Source: DAOPXV01 sp964551445 (GTDB lineage: Bacteria > Muiribacteriota > UBA9980). From it: a stretch of 64,000 bases of DNA. The DNA is taken from positions 62,001-126,000 of the forward strand of contig CAZKCG010000001.1 of the NCBI GenBank assembly GCA_964551445.1. Direction: 5' to 3'. Positions 27,640 to 37,200 of this stretch are shown in pieces; positions within the stretch are counted from its first letter, which is position 1; every line of letters begins with the position of its first letter. A program made the translations under genes and the position numbers. The notes under the pieces are model-generated. The model was not told the DNA's origin. It worked only from the letters and a program-made list of their open reading frames with translations, and did no database searches.

Positions 27640-29052
27640 TTAAAAAGGTTCGGAAAATATCAGCGTGACCGTAGTTCCGGCCCCCGGTTCGCTGGCGATA
27701 GATATGGTTCCGCCGTTCAGCTCCGCAAATTCCTTGCAGATCAAAAGTCCAAGCCCGGTTCCGGTCTCACCGGCTGTTCCATTTGAAAAGTAATTCGATC
27801 TGTCGAGGCTGAAAACTCTTTCGAGCGCTTCTTTTTTCATGCCGACTCCATTGTCGCGGATCATGATCGTTGTGATGCCGTTTTGAGAAGCGCTTGAAAT
27901 AGTTATTTTGCCTTCTTCGTCCGTGAATTTTATCGCGTTATATATTAAATTTCTAAGCATCGTTGAAAGCATCTTCCGGTCCGCTAAAACTCTCGTTTCG
28001 CCGTCTATTTCATTGTTCACGCTTATTTTTTTCTGGAGCGCCCTGATCTCAAGTATTTTCATTGTTTCAGAAATCGCTTCGTTCAATGATATGTTTTCCG
28101 GTCTGCACTCGATATTTTTCGTCTGCGCCTTTGCCCAGTCCAAAAGGTTTGCGAGCAGCGCCGCAAGGCCGTCGGATGTTTTTTTCAACAGCTCTATTTC
28201 AGATGCCGTCTGAGGCGGAATGTCCTTATCGCAGACCATGGTGCCTAAAAGTGAAATCATTCCGTCAACGGGATTTCTAAGATCATGTGAAATTATCGAA
28301 ATGAATTTTCCCTTTGCCGCATCGGTTTTTTCCAGATCTTCGGCGTATCTTCTCAACTGTTTCTCGTTTTCGATAAGCTCGCCTTCCAGCCTGAAATTGA
28401 CCATTAAAATAAACATAGTATAAGCGCAGACAACACAGAGCATTCCAAGGACAAGGGTTAGCACATACATTGTTTTTTCCATGCCGGGCTGAGCGTTGAT
28501 CATATTAAACGCAGGAGTGCCGCTGGTAGATATCATATAGATCCTGACCAGAAAAAATGTGGCGTAAGAAAAATAAGTGGCTGATGTGGCGCGGCTGATA
28601 TTTTTAAGTAGCGATATATTGTTGAAGAATAAAAGGTAAAAAGCTTCATAATAGGTTAAAGCACAAACTAAACAGAGCGTGATAAGCTTTGCTTTTACGT
28701 TAGCGGGTTCGATAATAACATTATAATAGGTTGAGATGAAAGTTATGGCGGTCAGTGACGCGTAATAGTTAAAATTAGTTCTGTAACCGAAAAATTTTCT
28801 GAACCCGTAAGGAGTAAAGAATCCGCCGATCACGCTGATGATCGAGGGTATGACTATCGTCAAAAAAGGCTTCGCCGGGTTTTGAAGAGCGAATAATATC
28901 ATCGATAAGGAAATGATGATAAGGCTTAACGCAAGCTCGCGCGTTCCGGGATATTTTTTCCTGAAATGGCTGAAGACCAGAAATATCGAGCCGAGCAGGA
29001 AGGATTCAAGAAAGAAAATGAATGCCAGAGTTCGAAGATCAAAAAAAATCAT
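27640..29052 (-). CDS. Membrane sensor histidine kinase (paralogue B)
   Basis: A 470-residue tandem paralogue of the downstream kinase. It has about seven N-terminal hydrophobic segments, a short coiled-coil stretch, HisKA with H256 in IISHDLRNPV, and an HATPase with NLIYNAIKFT, DNGVGMK and TGLGLLICKE. The C-terminal 220 residues are almost identical to paralogue A, while the membrane half keeps only general resemblance, so the two probably read different signals into the same output. The start lies 2 bp after the stop of the upstream receiver-kinase, whose last bases supply AAGGAA, suggesting translational coupling. Confidence 0.92.
   Translation of the reverse strand: MIFFDLRTLAFIFFLESFLLGSIFLVFSHFRKKYPGTRELALSLIIISLSMILFALQNPAKPFLTIVIPSIISVIGGFFTPYGFRKFFGYRTNFNYYASLTAITFISTYYNVIIEPANVKAKLITLCLVCALTYYEAFYLLFFNNISLLKNISRATSATYFSYATFFLVRIYMISTSGTPAFNMINAQPGMEKTMYVLTLVLGMLCVVCAYTMFILMVNFRLEGELIENEKQLRRYAEDLEKTDAAKGKFISIISHDLRNPVDGMISLLGTMVCDKDIPPQTASEIELLKKTSDGLAALLANLLDWAKAQTKNIECRPENISLNEAISETMKILEIRALQKKISVNNEIDGETRVLADRKMLSTMLRNLIYNAIKFTDEEGKITISSASQNGITTIMIRDNGVGMKKEALERVFSLDRSNYFSNGTAGETGTGLGLLICKEFAELNGGTISIASEPGAGTTVTLIFSEPF
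27965..28152 (-). repeat. 188-bp segment identical to 26554-26741
   Basis: This is the partner copy of the identical segment, inside the kinase-coding part of 27640-29052. Identity extends through synonymous positions, which points to recent duplication or gene conversion rather than protein-level selection alone. Confidence 0.85.
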
Positions 29053-29054
29053 TT

Positions 29055-30167
29055 TTAAAAATCATTTCCTTTATTTCCGGAAAGCTCAGGAAAAGTGAAC
29101 GAAAATTTGCTTCCAAGGCCCGTCGAGCTTTCAACCGAAATTTTTCCTCCGCAGACCGCCGCGAGGTCGTTGCATATCATAAGGCCTATCCCCGAGCCTT
29201 TTTCATTCATAGTGCCCTTCGTTTCAGATGCTTTTTTAATTTCGAAGATATTAGATAATTTTGAGGGATCTATTCCCACGCCGGTATCCGAAACGGTTAT
29301 GGTCACGGATGCGTCAGATACCATGGCGTCTATCGTTATTTGTCCGGCGGATGTGAATTTTATGGCGTTGAGCACAAGATTTCTCAGCACCGTCTCAGTT
29401 ATGCGTCTGTCCGCGGTGATCTCATCGTCGTCGTTATAGCCGGAGACGAGAGTTAAATTTTTATCTGCGGCGTAACTTGAATAGGCGGCTATGCAGGCGG
29501 TGAAGAAATTTTTAAGTTTGAAAAGCTCCGGATTCATTGAAACACCGGTCCGTTGAATAGAAGCCCACTCTAAAAGGTTCTCCATGAGATTAGATGCGGA
29601 TGTGATTGAAGTTTTTATCTTTTTCAAAATGTCTGAAAAATATGGAGATGTATCTTTGCTCTCTTTTTCCATGATCTCGGTGAACATTGAAAGATTACCG
29701 ACCGGTCCGCGCAGGTCGTGGGAGAGGATGGATATGAGCCGGTCCTTCCACGAGCTTAAAGCGATGACTTTGTCGTTCGAGAGTTTCAGGCCAAGGTGAG
29801 CCCGGACGCGTGATCTGACCTCTCGTGGGTTGAAGGGTTTTAATATGTAATCTATTCCGCCGCAGTCAAAGCCTCTTTCGATGCTCTCCGGGTCGTTGAG
29901 CGATGTTATGAATAATACCGGAATAGCCGCCGTGCCCTGGCCGTTCTTTATCCTGAGGCATAATTCGAATCCGTCCATTTCCGGCATCAATATGTCGGTG
30001 AGCACGAGATCCGGCGGATCGCGCTTAATTATTTCAATAGCTTCGTTCCCGCCTGAAGCGAGTGAAATGCGCGCCGAATTATCCTGCCTGACGATCTTTT
30101 TCAAACCGGCAAGATTTATCGGCTGATCGTCGACGATGAGGATATGCGCGTTTTTAAACTCTGACAT
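29055..30167 (-). CDS. Receiver-histidine kinase, soluble
   Basis: A 370-residue cytoplasmic protein with a receiver at the N-terminus (residues about 7-125, acidic D13/D14, acceptor D58 in LVLTDILMPEMDGFE, Lys in ILKPF). A HisKA domain with H150 in ILSHDLRGPV and an HATPase domain follow, with N-box NLVLNAIKFT, DTGVGID and GSGIGLMICND motifs. No membrane segment is visible. The receiver-first order is that of kinases switched by an upstream phospho-donor. It begins 8 bp after metH and ends 2 bp before the next kinase gene, so the three signalling genes and metH probably share a transcript. Confidence 0.92.
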   Translation of the reverse strand: MSEFKNAHILIVDDQPINLAGLKKIVRQDNSARISLASGGNEAIEIIKRDPPDLVLTDILMPEMDGFELCLRIKNGQGTAAIPVLFITSLNDPESIERGFDCGGIDYILKPFNPREVRSRVRAHLGLKLSNDKVIALSSWKDRLISILSHDLRGPVGNLSMFTEIMEKESKDTSPYFSDILKKIKTSITSASNLMENLLEWASIQRTGVSMNPELFKLKNFFTACIAAYSSYAADKNLTLVSGYNDDDEITADRRITETVLRNLVLNAIKFTSAGQITIDAMVSDASVTITVSDTGVGIDPSKLSNIFEIKKASETKGTMNEKGSGIGLMICNDLAAVCGGKISVESSTGLGSKFSFTFPELSGNKGNDF

Positions 30168-30175
30168 ATTTTTTC

Positions 30176-33100
30176 CTATATAGCGAAATATTTAGCCTGC
30201 GGATGATGTATGACGATGGCGGATGTCGATTGTTCGGGCACCATCTCCAATTCTTCGGTGAGCGTGACGCCTATATCTTCAGGCTTTAATATGTCGAACA
30301 TGACCTTCTGGGAATTCATATCCGGACACGCCGGATACCCGAAGCTGTAGCGCGAACCGCGATACTTTTGAGTGATCATGTCCTGTATGTCAACGGGCTT
30401 TTCTTCTAAAATACCCATTTCTTTTCTCATTATAAGGTGCATATATTCCGTGAAAGATTCCGCCATTTCAACGGATAGTCCGTGCAGGTGAAGATAATTT
30501 TTGTAGTGGTTCTCGGTGAAAAGCTTTTTGATCATTTCGCCCACCCTGTGGCCGACGGTTACGACGATCATTCCAATAACATCCATTTTTCCATGACTTT
30601 TCGGCAGAATGAAATCGGAGATGCAGAGGCCGCCCTCGAATTTCTGGCGTGTGAGATCGAATCTTCCTATAACTTTTTTATTGTTTTCGGGGTCGAATAA
30701 AATTATCGAATCATTTTCACTTACGCAAGGATAATAACCATAAACGCAATCGAGCGAGAATGTTTTTTCTTCGCGGCATTTTCTTTTTATGTCTTCAAAT
30801 ACCGGTTCAACGATCTCGGCGATCATTTTATCGAAATCTTCTTTTTTCATTTTGGCGCGCTTATACTGCCACTGTCCGCGGAATAATGTCGTTTTGTTCA
30901 GCAGCGGATAAATTTCGGCCGGATCGACGCCGCGGATTATTTTTCTTCCGAAGAACGGAACTTTCGGGATGTCGTTATAAATATCTATTTTTTGAAGTTT
31001 TTCAGCCTGAACGGCGGGCATGGCGTTAACGGGTTTGGCCGACGATATGTTTTTTTCGCCGGCGTTCATATCCGAGCCTTCAGCTATCTTTTTCATTATG
31101 GTCAGGCCCTCGAAAGCGTCCTCGGCGTAGAAAACGCGGCCGCTGTATAACTTCGAGAGATCCTGTTCAACGTATTTTCTCGTCAGAGCGGCGCCGCCTA
31201 AAATAACGTCATATTTTAACCCGCGTCTTTCAAGCTCGAGAAGATTATCGCGCATTATCTGCGTCGATCTTACGAGAAGCCCGCTCATACCTAAAATTGT
31301 ACACTTTTTCTCTTCGCAGGTCTTTATCATTTCTTCGATCGGGACCTTTATGCCTATATTGAAAACATCGAAACCGTTGTTGGTTAGTATTATATCCACG
31401 AGGTTCTTGCCTATATCGTGGACGTCGCCGGAAACGGTGGCCAGCACCATTTTTCCGAGTTTTGAATATCCGGCTTTTTCCATATGTTTTTCGAGTACGA
31501 GCACCGCCGCCTTCATTACCTCCGCTGATTGGAGAACGAATGGAAGCTGCATAATGCCCGCGCCGAAAAGCTCGCCGACCTTTTTCATCGCGGCGATAAG
31601 CGGCCCGTTTATAATTTCGAGAGGTTTTTTGACTTTTAAGATACGGTCGATAACATCTTCCAGCCCTTTTTTCTCGCCGTCTATGACCATTGATGCCAGA
31701 AGCTCTTCATCGTTCATTTTTCTTGCTTTTTCAACCGCGGCCGCCGCTTCCGATTCGGGGGTCGCGGTTTTCGCGTCGAAATATTTCAAGAGCGAAAGAA
31801 GCGGATCGGTGCCGTCAGCCCATTTATTGAATATAAGGTTTTCAACCGCCGCGAGATCTTCCTTCGATATTTTATGGAAAGGCAAAAATCCCGCCGGATT
31901 AATTATCGCCATATCGAGGCCGCTTTCGATGCAATGTTTCAAAAATATAGTGTTCAAAGCACTTCTGACCGAAGCCTTCAATCCGAACGAAACGTTCGAT
32001 ATTCCGAGCGAGGTCATAACTTCGGGGAATTTTTCCTTTATCGCGCGTATGGCGTTTATCGTTTCCATGCCGGCTTCGCGCAGCGTTTCGTCGCCGGAAC
32101 CGATGGTGAACGTCAGAGTGTCGAATATCAGATCGTGCGCCGGTATCCCGTATTCTTTAACGCATATATCATAAATTCTTCCGGCTATGCGAAGTTTTTC
32201 GGCGCAGGTTTTAGCCATACCGTTTTCGTCTATCGTTAAAGCGATAAGCGCGGCGTTGTGTTTTTTAGCCATGGTGACGACCTGAGCAAGCTTCTTTCCG
32301 CCGTCCTCGAGATTTATCGAGTTGATGATACATTTTCCGCCGTGATTTGAAAGCGCTATTTCTATAACTTCAGGGTCGGTCGAATCGATAACGAGCGGCA
32401 GATTAACGGCCGTTGCAAAACGCTTCGATACCTCGTGCATATCGCGCTTTTCGTCGCGCCCGACGTAAGCCACGCAGAGGTCTATCGCGTGCGCGCCGCC
32501 GTTCTGCTGGTTCTTCGCTATTGACAGCATTCCGTCAAAATCGTCCTTTAACAAAAGGTCGCGGAACGCCTTTGAGCCGTTGGCGTTCGTGCGTTCGCCT
32601 ATAATAAAAGGCCTGGGCTCCTGTTTCAGCGTCCACGCCGTATAAAGGCTCGATACCTGCGGCGTGTATTCCAGCGATATTACTGCTCTTTTAGTTTTAG
32701 CGAGTTCTTTACCGGCCATTTCAATATGGGCCGGAGTCGTTCCGCAGCAGCCGCCCGCGATATTCACGCCGTATTTTGACACGAACCGTGAGATGAACCC
32801 CGCAAAATCGGCGGGCGTCAGTCTGTACGCGAGCTTTCCGTCTATGTTTTCAGGCAAGCCGGCGTTCGGCATCGCCGAAACCATTTTTTTCGTTATGCGG
32901 CAGAGATCCTCTATATGTTTTTCCATTTCAAAAGGCCCGAGCGCGCAGTTGAAACCGATCGATGTCACTATCTCGTAATCCTCGAGCGCCGCGACTATCG
33001 CCGAAAGATCCGTTCCGACGAGCATCGATCCGTTCTGCTGAAGCGTTATCGAGACCATCACGGGAAGCATATACCCTTTTTTCAGGAACGCTTCGGTTAT

Positions 33101-33649
33101 GGTGTATATGAGGCATTTGACCTGCAGAATATCCTGGCATGTCTCGATGATGAGAATATCCGCGCCGCCGTCCATCATGCCTTCTATCTGCGGCATATAG
33201 GCCGCAGACATTTCCGAAAATGAAATATGTCCGAGCGACGGAAGTTTCGTCGAAGGGCCAATGGAGCCGGCAACAAAATAAGTTCCGGGTTTTTCGGCAG
33301 AGAATCTTTTGATGGCGTTCCGGCCTATTTCGGCGCCTTTTTTAGATATATCATAGACCTTTTCGGCGGTGCCTATGCCGTATTCGGCTATGACTATGAT
33401 ATTTGCGCCAAAGGTGTTGGTCTCGAAAGCGTTAGCTCCCGCTTTAAGATAATCGTAATGGATATCCTCGATTATTTTCGGCGCGGTGATGTTCAAATAT
33501 TCGTTGAACCCGTCATGGCCTCCAAAAAGACCCTGCTCCGGGTTTCTCTGCTGTATCTGCGTGCCCATGGCCCCGTCGAACAAAAGTGTGTTGTTTTTAC
33601 AAAAATCTACGAACTTATCTACTTTTACACGGTCAAGTTTTTTGAACAT
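30176..33649 (-). CDS. metH: Cobalamin-dependent methionine synthase
   Basis: This enzyme transfers a methyl group from methyltetrahydrofolate through cobalamin to homocysteine in the cytoplasm. The 1157-residue protein has the full module order. The homocysteine domain has zinc ligands C235, C301 and C302 (GFNC and AGGCCGTT). A pterin-binding domain begins near FIIGERTNANGSK (about residue 345). A B12 cap and B12 domain carry H744 in GDVHDIGKN. The C-terminal reactivation domain (about 920-1157) ends in RYSFGYPACPD and VIHHPQAKYF. Length is close to the usual MetH of about 1200, so a B12 reactivation partner is expected but not seen here. The start has GGAG nine bases upstream. No cobalamin or SAM riboswitch was recognised in front; the leader contains an inverted-repeat element instead. 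It is followed immediately by a receiver-kinase gene. Confidence 0.97.
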   Translation of the reverse strand: MFKKLDRVKVDKFVDFCKNNTLLFDGAMGTQIQQRNPEQGLFGGHDGFNEYLNITAPKIIEDIHYDYLKAGANAFETNTFGANIIVIAEYGIGTAEKVYDISKKGAEIGRNAIKRFSAEKPGTYFVAGSIGPSTKLPSLGHISFSEMSAAYMPQIEGMMDGGADILIIETCQDILQVKCLIYTITEAFLKKGYMLPVMVSITLQQNGSMLVGTDLSAIVAALEDYEIVTSIGFNCALGPFEMEKHIEDLCRITKKMVSAMPNAGLPENIDGKLAYRLTPADFAGFISRFVSKYGVNIAGGCCGTTPAHIEMAGKELAKTKRAVISLEYTPQVSSLYTAWTLKQEPRPFIIGERTNANGSKAFRDLLLKDDFDGMLSIAKNQQNGGAHAIDLCVAYVGRDEKRDMHEVSKRFATAVNLPLVIDSTDPEVIEIALSNHGGKCIINSINLEDGGKKLAQVVTMAKKHNAALIALTIDENGMAKTCAEKLRIAGRIYDICVKEYGIPAHDLIFDTLTFTIGSGDETLREAGMETINAIRAIKEKFPEVMTSLGISNVSFGLKASVRSALNTIFLKHCIESGLDMAIINPAGFLPFHKISKEDLAAVENLIFNKWADGTDPLLSLLKYFDAKTATPESEAAAAVEKARKMNDEELLASMVIDGEKKGLEDVIDRILKVKKPLEIINGPLIAAMKKVGELFGAGIMQLPFVLQSAEVMKAAVLVLEKHMEKAGYSKLGKMVLATVSGDVHDIGKNLVDIILTNNGFDVFNIGIKVPIEEMIKTCEEKKCTILGMSGLLVRSTQIMRDNLLELERRGLKYDVILGGAALTRKYVEQDLSKLYSGRVFYAEDAFEGLTIMKKIAEGSDMNAGEKNISSAKPVNAMPAVQAEKLQKIDIYNDIPKVPFFGRKIIRGVDPAEIYPLLNKTTLFRGQWQYKRAKMKKEDFDKMIAEIVEPVFEDIKRKCREEKTFSLDCVYGYYPCVSENDSIILFDPENNKKVIGRFDLTRQKFEGGLCISDFILPKSHGKMDVIGMIVVTVGHRVGEMIKKLFTENHYKNYLHLHGLSVEMAESFTEYMHLIMRKEMGILEEKPVDIQDMITQKYRGSRYSFGYPACPDMNSQKVMFDILKPEDIGVTLTEELEMVPEQSTSAIVIHHPQAKYFAI

Positions 33650-33684
33650 TCATCACTCCAATTTATTTCTAGAGAAGAGAGATA

Positions 33685-33793
33685 AGAGAATAGAGAATAG
33701 TTAAGGTATTCGCGGGTCGCCGCCACCATAAATTAAACAGTTTCAAAATTTAAACGGGCGCAGCCCGTCCACTGCAACTGTTCTCTATTCTCT
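33685..33793. repeat. 109-bp element with 18-bp terminal inverted repeats
   Basis: The left end agagaatagagaatagtt (33685-33702) is matched in reverse complement by 33776-33793 with one mismatch. The interior holds a small GC-rich hairpin, ACGGGC-GCA-GCCCGT, at 33754-33768. It fills most of the 180-bp gap between pgi and metH. It could be a miniature mobile element, a repetitive extragenic palindrome, or a large stem that terminates pgi transcription. No transposase or target-site duplication was identified. Confidence 0.55.
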
Positions 33794-33829
33794 ATTCGTT
33801 ATTCACTAATTTTTGTTTTCTCCGTTCTT

Positions 33830-35203
33830 TTATACTTTCACTATTTTCGCCGCAGCGAGAACGCCATTGAGCCTTTCCGTTTCGGCTTCGAATCCGGGTT
33901 TTTTCATCAGAGCGAACATGTTTTTCTTATAGCTTTCGACGCCGGGCTGGTCGAACGGGTTGACGCCGATCAGATAACCGCTCATGGCGACGGCCTTTTC
34001 ATAGAAATAAATGAGTTCGCCAAGGTAGTATTCGTTCAATTCCGGAAGCGTTATCGTCATATTAGGCACGCCGCCCTCTAAATGGGCGAGCCTGGTGCCT
34101 TCGTAAGCCATTTTATTCGCGTGATTTATATCGATGCCCGATAAAAAGTTAAGCCCGTCCAGATTTTGCGGATCGACGGGTATGTCGAGCTTAGTTTTCG
34201 GGCCGGCCATCAAGAATGTCTCAAAGATCTTTCTTTCGCCGTCCTGGATATATTGTCCCATGCTGTGAAGATCCGTCGTAAAATCAACGGCGGCCGGGAA
34301 GATACCTTTTTTATCCTTGCCTTCCGATTCGCCGTAGAGCTGTTTCCACCACTCTGAAACGAAGTGAAGGGCGGGTTCAAAATTACTTAATAATTCAACG
34401 CTGTAGCCTTTTTTATAGAGCAGATAACGACACGCGGCATACATATAAGCCGGGTTTTTATAAATATCCGGTTCGATCGTAAGTCTCTCGAAATTTCTCG
34501 CGCCTTCGATGAGTTTTTTTATCGAATGTCCGCTGACCGCTATCGGGAGAAGCCCTACAGGAGTCAATACGGAGAATCTTCCGCCGACGTCGTCCGGGAT
34601 AACGAAAGTTTTATATCCCTCGGTGTCGGCTAACTTTTTAAGCGCGCCCCGCGATTTGTCGGTCGTCGCAATTATCCTGTTCTTAGCCTCTTTTCCGTAT
34701 TTTTCCTCCATGAATTTTTTAATTATTCTGAAAGATACGGCGGGTTCGGTCGTCGTTCCGGATTTGGATATAACGTTAACGAAAACGCTCTTGCCCTCGA
34801 GAAATTTGAAGAGCGAGTTCATGTAATCCGCCGAGAGGTTCTGTCCCGCGAAAACTATGGCCGGGTATTTTCTGTCCTTCTTTTCATAAACGTCGTAAAA
34901 CTGCTTATTCAAAGCGTTTATTACGGCTTTTGATCCGAGATACGATCCGCCTATGCCTATGCATAAAAACACGTCGGCCTTTTCCTGTATCTCTTCCGCG
35001 AGTTTTTCGATACCTTCGATGAAGCTGTCTTCAGTGGTCGACGGAAGGTCGAGCCATCCTAAATATTCGTTCCCTTTTCCGGTTCTTTTGTTTATTACTT
35101 CGTTTAATTCCGCGACTTTAGCTGAAAGTTCACCAAGTTCCTTTTCGGATACGGTTTTCAGCAAATTCGTGATCTCTATTTCGAGCCGGTTCTTATTTAA
35201 CAT
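33830..35203 (-). CDS. pgi: Glucose-6-phosphate isomerase
   Basis: This enzyme interconverts glucose 6-phosphate and fructose 6-phosphate in glycolysis and gluconeogenesis. The 457-residue length fits the shorter bacterial type. The phosphate-binding SIS region shows VISKSGTTTEPAVSF, the family signature appears as GGRFSVLTPVGLLPIA near residue 205, and a second conserved block is AAVDFTTDLHSMGQ. A perfect AGGAGG lies six bases before the ATG. The gene begins 69 bp after a hybrid kinase gene on the same strand and is separated from metH by the inverted-repeat element. No oddity in the coding sequence was noticed. Confidence 0.96.
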   Translation of the reverse strand: MLNKNRLEIEITNLLKTVSEKELGELSAKVAELNEVINKRTGKGNEYLGWLDLPSTTEDSFIEGIEKLAEEIQEKADVFLCIGIGGSYLGSKAVINALNKQFYDVYEKKDRKYPAIVFAGQNLSADYMNSLFKFLEGKSVFVNVISKSGTTTEPAVSFRIIKKFMEEKYGKEAKNRIIATTDKSRGALKKLADTEGYKTFVIPDDVGGRFSVLTPVGLLPIAVSGHSIKKLIEGARNFERLTIEPDIYKNPAYMYAACRYLLYKKGYSVELLSNFEPALHFVSEWWKQLYGESEGKDKKGIFPAAVDFTTDLHSMGQYIQDGERKIFETFLMAGPKTKLDIPVDPQNLDGLNFLSGIDINHANKMAYEGTRLAHLEGGVPNMTITLPELNEYYLGELIYFYEKAVAMSGYLIGVNPFDQPGVESYKKNMFALMKKPGFEAETERLNGVLAAAKIVKV

Positions 35204-35272
35204 TTATTGCCTCCTTGACGGTTTGAGAAAAATACCGCGAGGCTTTTATTTTACCATAAATGTTAATATTTT

Positions 35273-36889
35273 TCAAACGCCGGCGCGTGAAAATTTTCCG
35301 GCCAGAACATGCGCCTTTGAGATCAATAGTTTTATATCCACCGGTTTTGACATCTGGTCGTTCATGCCGGAATCCGTCAAAGTTTTCATATCGTCCTTCA
35401 GCGTCGAGGCGGACATTGCTACGACCGGAGTTTTTATTCCGAGGCGCCTTATCTCGCGGGATGCGTCGAATCCGCTCATATCCGGCATGTTAATATCCAT
35501 GAGAATGAGATCGTATCTGTATTTCAGCGCGAATTCCACCGAATCCCTGGCGTTTTCAACTAAAGTGACGGCGACGCCTTCCTGTTCGAGAGATCTCTTG
35601 ATCAGTTTTAAATTCGCCGGATCGTCATCGGCTACAAGCACGCTCATAGCGAATTTCTCATTGATGGACGGCATTGATATCAGAGGCGCATCTTCTTCCT
35701 GTTTTAGTTCATGCGCGGGCCTTTTTAAAAGGGCTTTTTTAAATTTTATGACGAAGTAGAATCTGCTTCCTTCACAAGGCTTACTTTCAACTTTGATGCC
35801 GGACCCGCCAAGCATTTTAACTATTTCATCCGATATCGAAAGCCCGAGGCCCGTTCCCCCGAATTTTCTCGCTACCGTGTTGTCCGCCTGCATGAAGGGT
35901 ATGAATATGCGGTCTATATCCTTTTGTGATATTCCTATGCCGCTGTCAGTGACGGAAGTTTCTATCACTAAATTATTTTCGTCTTCCTCAAGCAGCCTGA
36001 TGGAAAAGGTTACGCTTCCGGACGAGGTGAATTTTATGGCGTTGCCTAAAAGATTTATTATTACCTGTTTATACCTGTGCCTGTCGGATATTATTCGCTT
36101 ATTGATGTTTCCTTTGATCTCCATCGAAAGATCGATCTTTTTTATTCCTGCGGCGGGTTTTACCAATGTCATTATTTCTTCCGCTATTGATATCAGATCG
36201 AACTCCGCCGTTTCGATCTCGAACCTGCCTGCTTCTATCTTCGAAATATCCAGAAGATCGTTCACCATGGATAATAATTCCTTTCCGCTTATTTTAATGC
36301 AGTTTATCATTTCGGCCCTTTCTTTTTCGGGCCACTCATGTTCCAGAAGGTCTGAAAATCCTATAATACTGTTAAGAGGCGTCCTTATCTCGTGGCTGAC
36401 ATTCGCGAGAAACGATGTTTTCAGCCTGTTCATGGATTCCGCGGTTTCTCTTGCGATCCTTAATTCCTCCCTGTTTTTTCGAAGCTCGTCCTCCATCTTC
36501 TGACGGTCCGTTATATCCATTACGGACAATATAGTTTTGGGGTGTTCTCCGGCGCCGTATATTTTCGCCGAACTTACGAGCACTTCGAGTTTCCTGCCGC
36601 TCTTGGTGGTCGCCGACCATTGACGGCTTAACGGGATGTTATTATCTATAAATTCCTTATAACTTTTAAGCGCTATTTCATAAAGATTTTCCAGCACTAT
36701 TATCGTGATGTGCTTTCCTATGAGTTCTTCCGGCTCGTATTCGTAAAGCATGGAAAAAGCTTCATTCACATATTCGAATATTCCACAGTCGTCGATTATA
36801 GAGACTCCGACGGGGGTATTCTCTATCATTAGACGAAATTGCTCTTCGCTTGCCTTTAATGTTTTTTCATCCGCATTTTTTATCATCAT
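35273..36889 (-). CDS. PAS hybrid histidine kinase
   Basis: A 538-residue soluble sensor. A PAS domain (about residues 15-135; ENTPVGVSIID, YVNEAFSMLY) precedes HisKA with H166 in VSHEIRTPLN. An HATPase domain follows with NLLGNAIKFT, DSGIGIS and GTGLGLSISDEIV. The C-terminal receiver has acceptor D465 in LILMDINMPDMSGF and Lys in MSKPVD. No transmembrane segment is present, so the input is cytoplasmic, perhaps redox or a small ligand. The start is uncertain between two adjacent ATGs and has no good Shine-Dalgarno sequence. Phosphate may pass from its own receiver to an Hpt protein not found in the window. Confidence 0.9.
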   Translation of the reverse strand: MMIKNADEKTLKASEEQFRLMIENTPVGVSIIDDCGIFEYVNEAFSMLYEYEPEELIGKHITIIVLENLYEIALKSYKEFIDNNIPLSRQWSATTKSGRKLEVLVSSAKIYGAGEHPKTILSVMDITDRQKMEDELRKNREELRIARETAESMNRLKTSFLANVSHEIRTPLNSIIGFSDLLEHEWPEKERAEMINCIKISGKELLSMVNDLLDISKIEAGRFEIETAEFDLISIAEEIMTLVKPAAGIKKIDLSMEIKGNINKRIISDRHRYKQVIINLLGNAIKFTSSGSVTFSIRLLEEDENNLVIETSVTDSGIGISQKDIDRIFIPFMQADNTVARKFGGTGLGLSISDEIVKMLGGSGIKVESKPCEGSRFYFVIKFKKALLKRPAHELKQEEDAPLISMPSINEKFAMSVLVADDDPANLKLIKRSLEQEGVAVTLVENARDSVEFALKYRYDLILMDINMPDMSGFDASREIRRLGIKTPVVAMSASTLKDDMKTLTDSGMNDQMSKPVDIKLLISKAHVLAGKFSRAGV

Positions 36890-36953
36890 GCCGCAATCAC
36901 TTATTATCTGCCTTTCGCGTATAGCATTTGTAAAAGTAAGGGTATTTTAAGCT

Positions 36954-37142
36954 TTGAAAAAGAATTACAAAAAGCTTTTTATTGAGCTTGTATTTGACCG
37001 CTTTAAAGAAAGGAAAGCAAAAAACGTACCCTTCGTTATATCTGCTTTTGATGTAAAATCAGACGAAATATTGAATGTGTGTGTTGAAAAAGCCTACAAG
37101 TGTGGGGTTTTAATACATAAAAAAAGAGCCTCAGGTTTTTGA
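36954..37142 (+). CDS. Possible small basic protein, unrecognised
   Basis: A 62-codon frame starting with TTG encodes a Lys-rich peptide with the segment LFIELVFDRFKERK. TAAGGG lies about twelve bases upstream, which is only a fair ribosome site. Its last codons overlap the stem of the hydrogenase operon terminator. Codon usage is more AT-rich than in the neighbouring genes. It could be a gene fragment or chance frame in a divergent gap. Confidence 0.25.
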   Translation: MKKNYKKLFIELVFDRFKERKAKNVPFVISAFDVKSDEILNVCVEKAYKCGVLIHKKRASGF

Positions 37143-37156
37143 CGGCCTGAAGGCTC
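37118..37156 (-). terminator. Rho-independent terminator of hydrogenase operon
   Basis: On the minus strand GAGCCTTCAGG pairs with CCTGAGGCTC (one bulged T), with a ten-base loop and a run of seven or eight U residues. It lies 45 bp after the hydA stop. The stem is flanked by A and T runs and could also work on the plus strand. Confidence 0.88.
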
Positions 37157-37200
37157 TTTAAAAGTTTAGTTTATTCCGTTTTTATGTTTTATATTTTGAA

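Larger units (their letters stand above)
36890..37200. other. Intergenic region with possible small ORF
   Basis: The 311-bp gap holds the hydrogenase operon terminator at 37118-37156 and an uncertain 62-codon plus-strand ORF. No convincing promoter for the hybrid kinase gene was recognised. Confidence 0.5.

Noticed and set aside
33650..33829. Cobalamin or SAM riboswitch upstream of metH
   Set aside because: No B12-box-like or SAM-type core was seen on the minus strand. The region is taken up by the inverted-repeat element.
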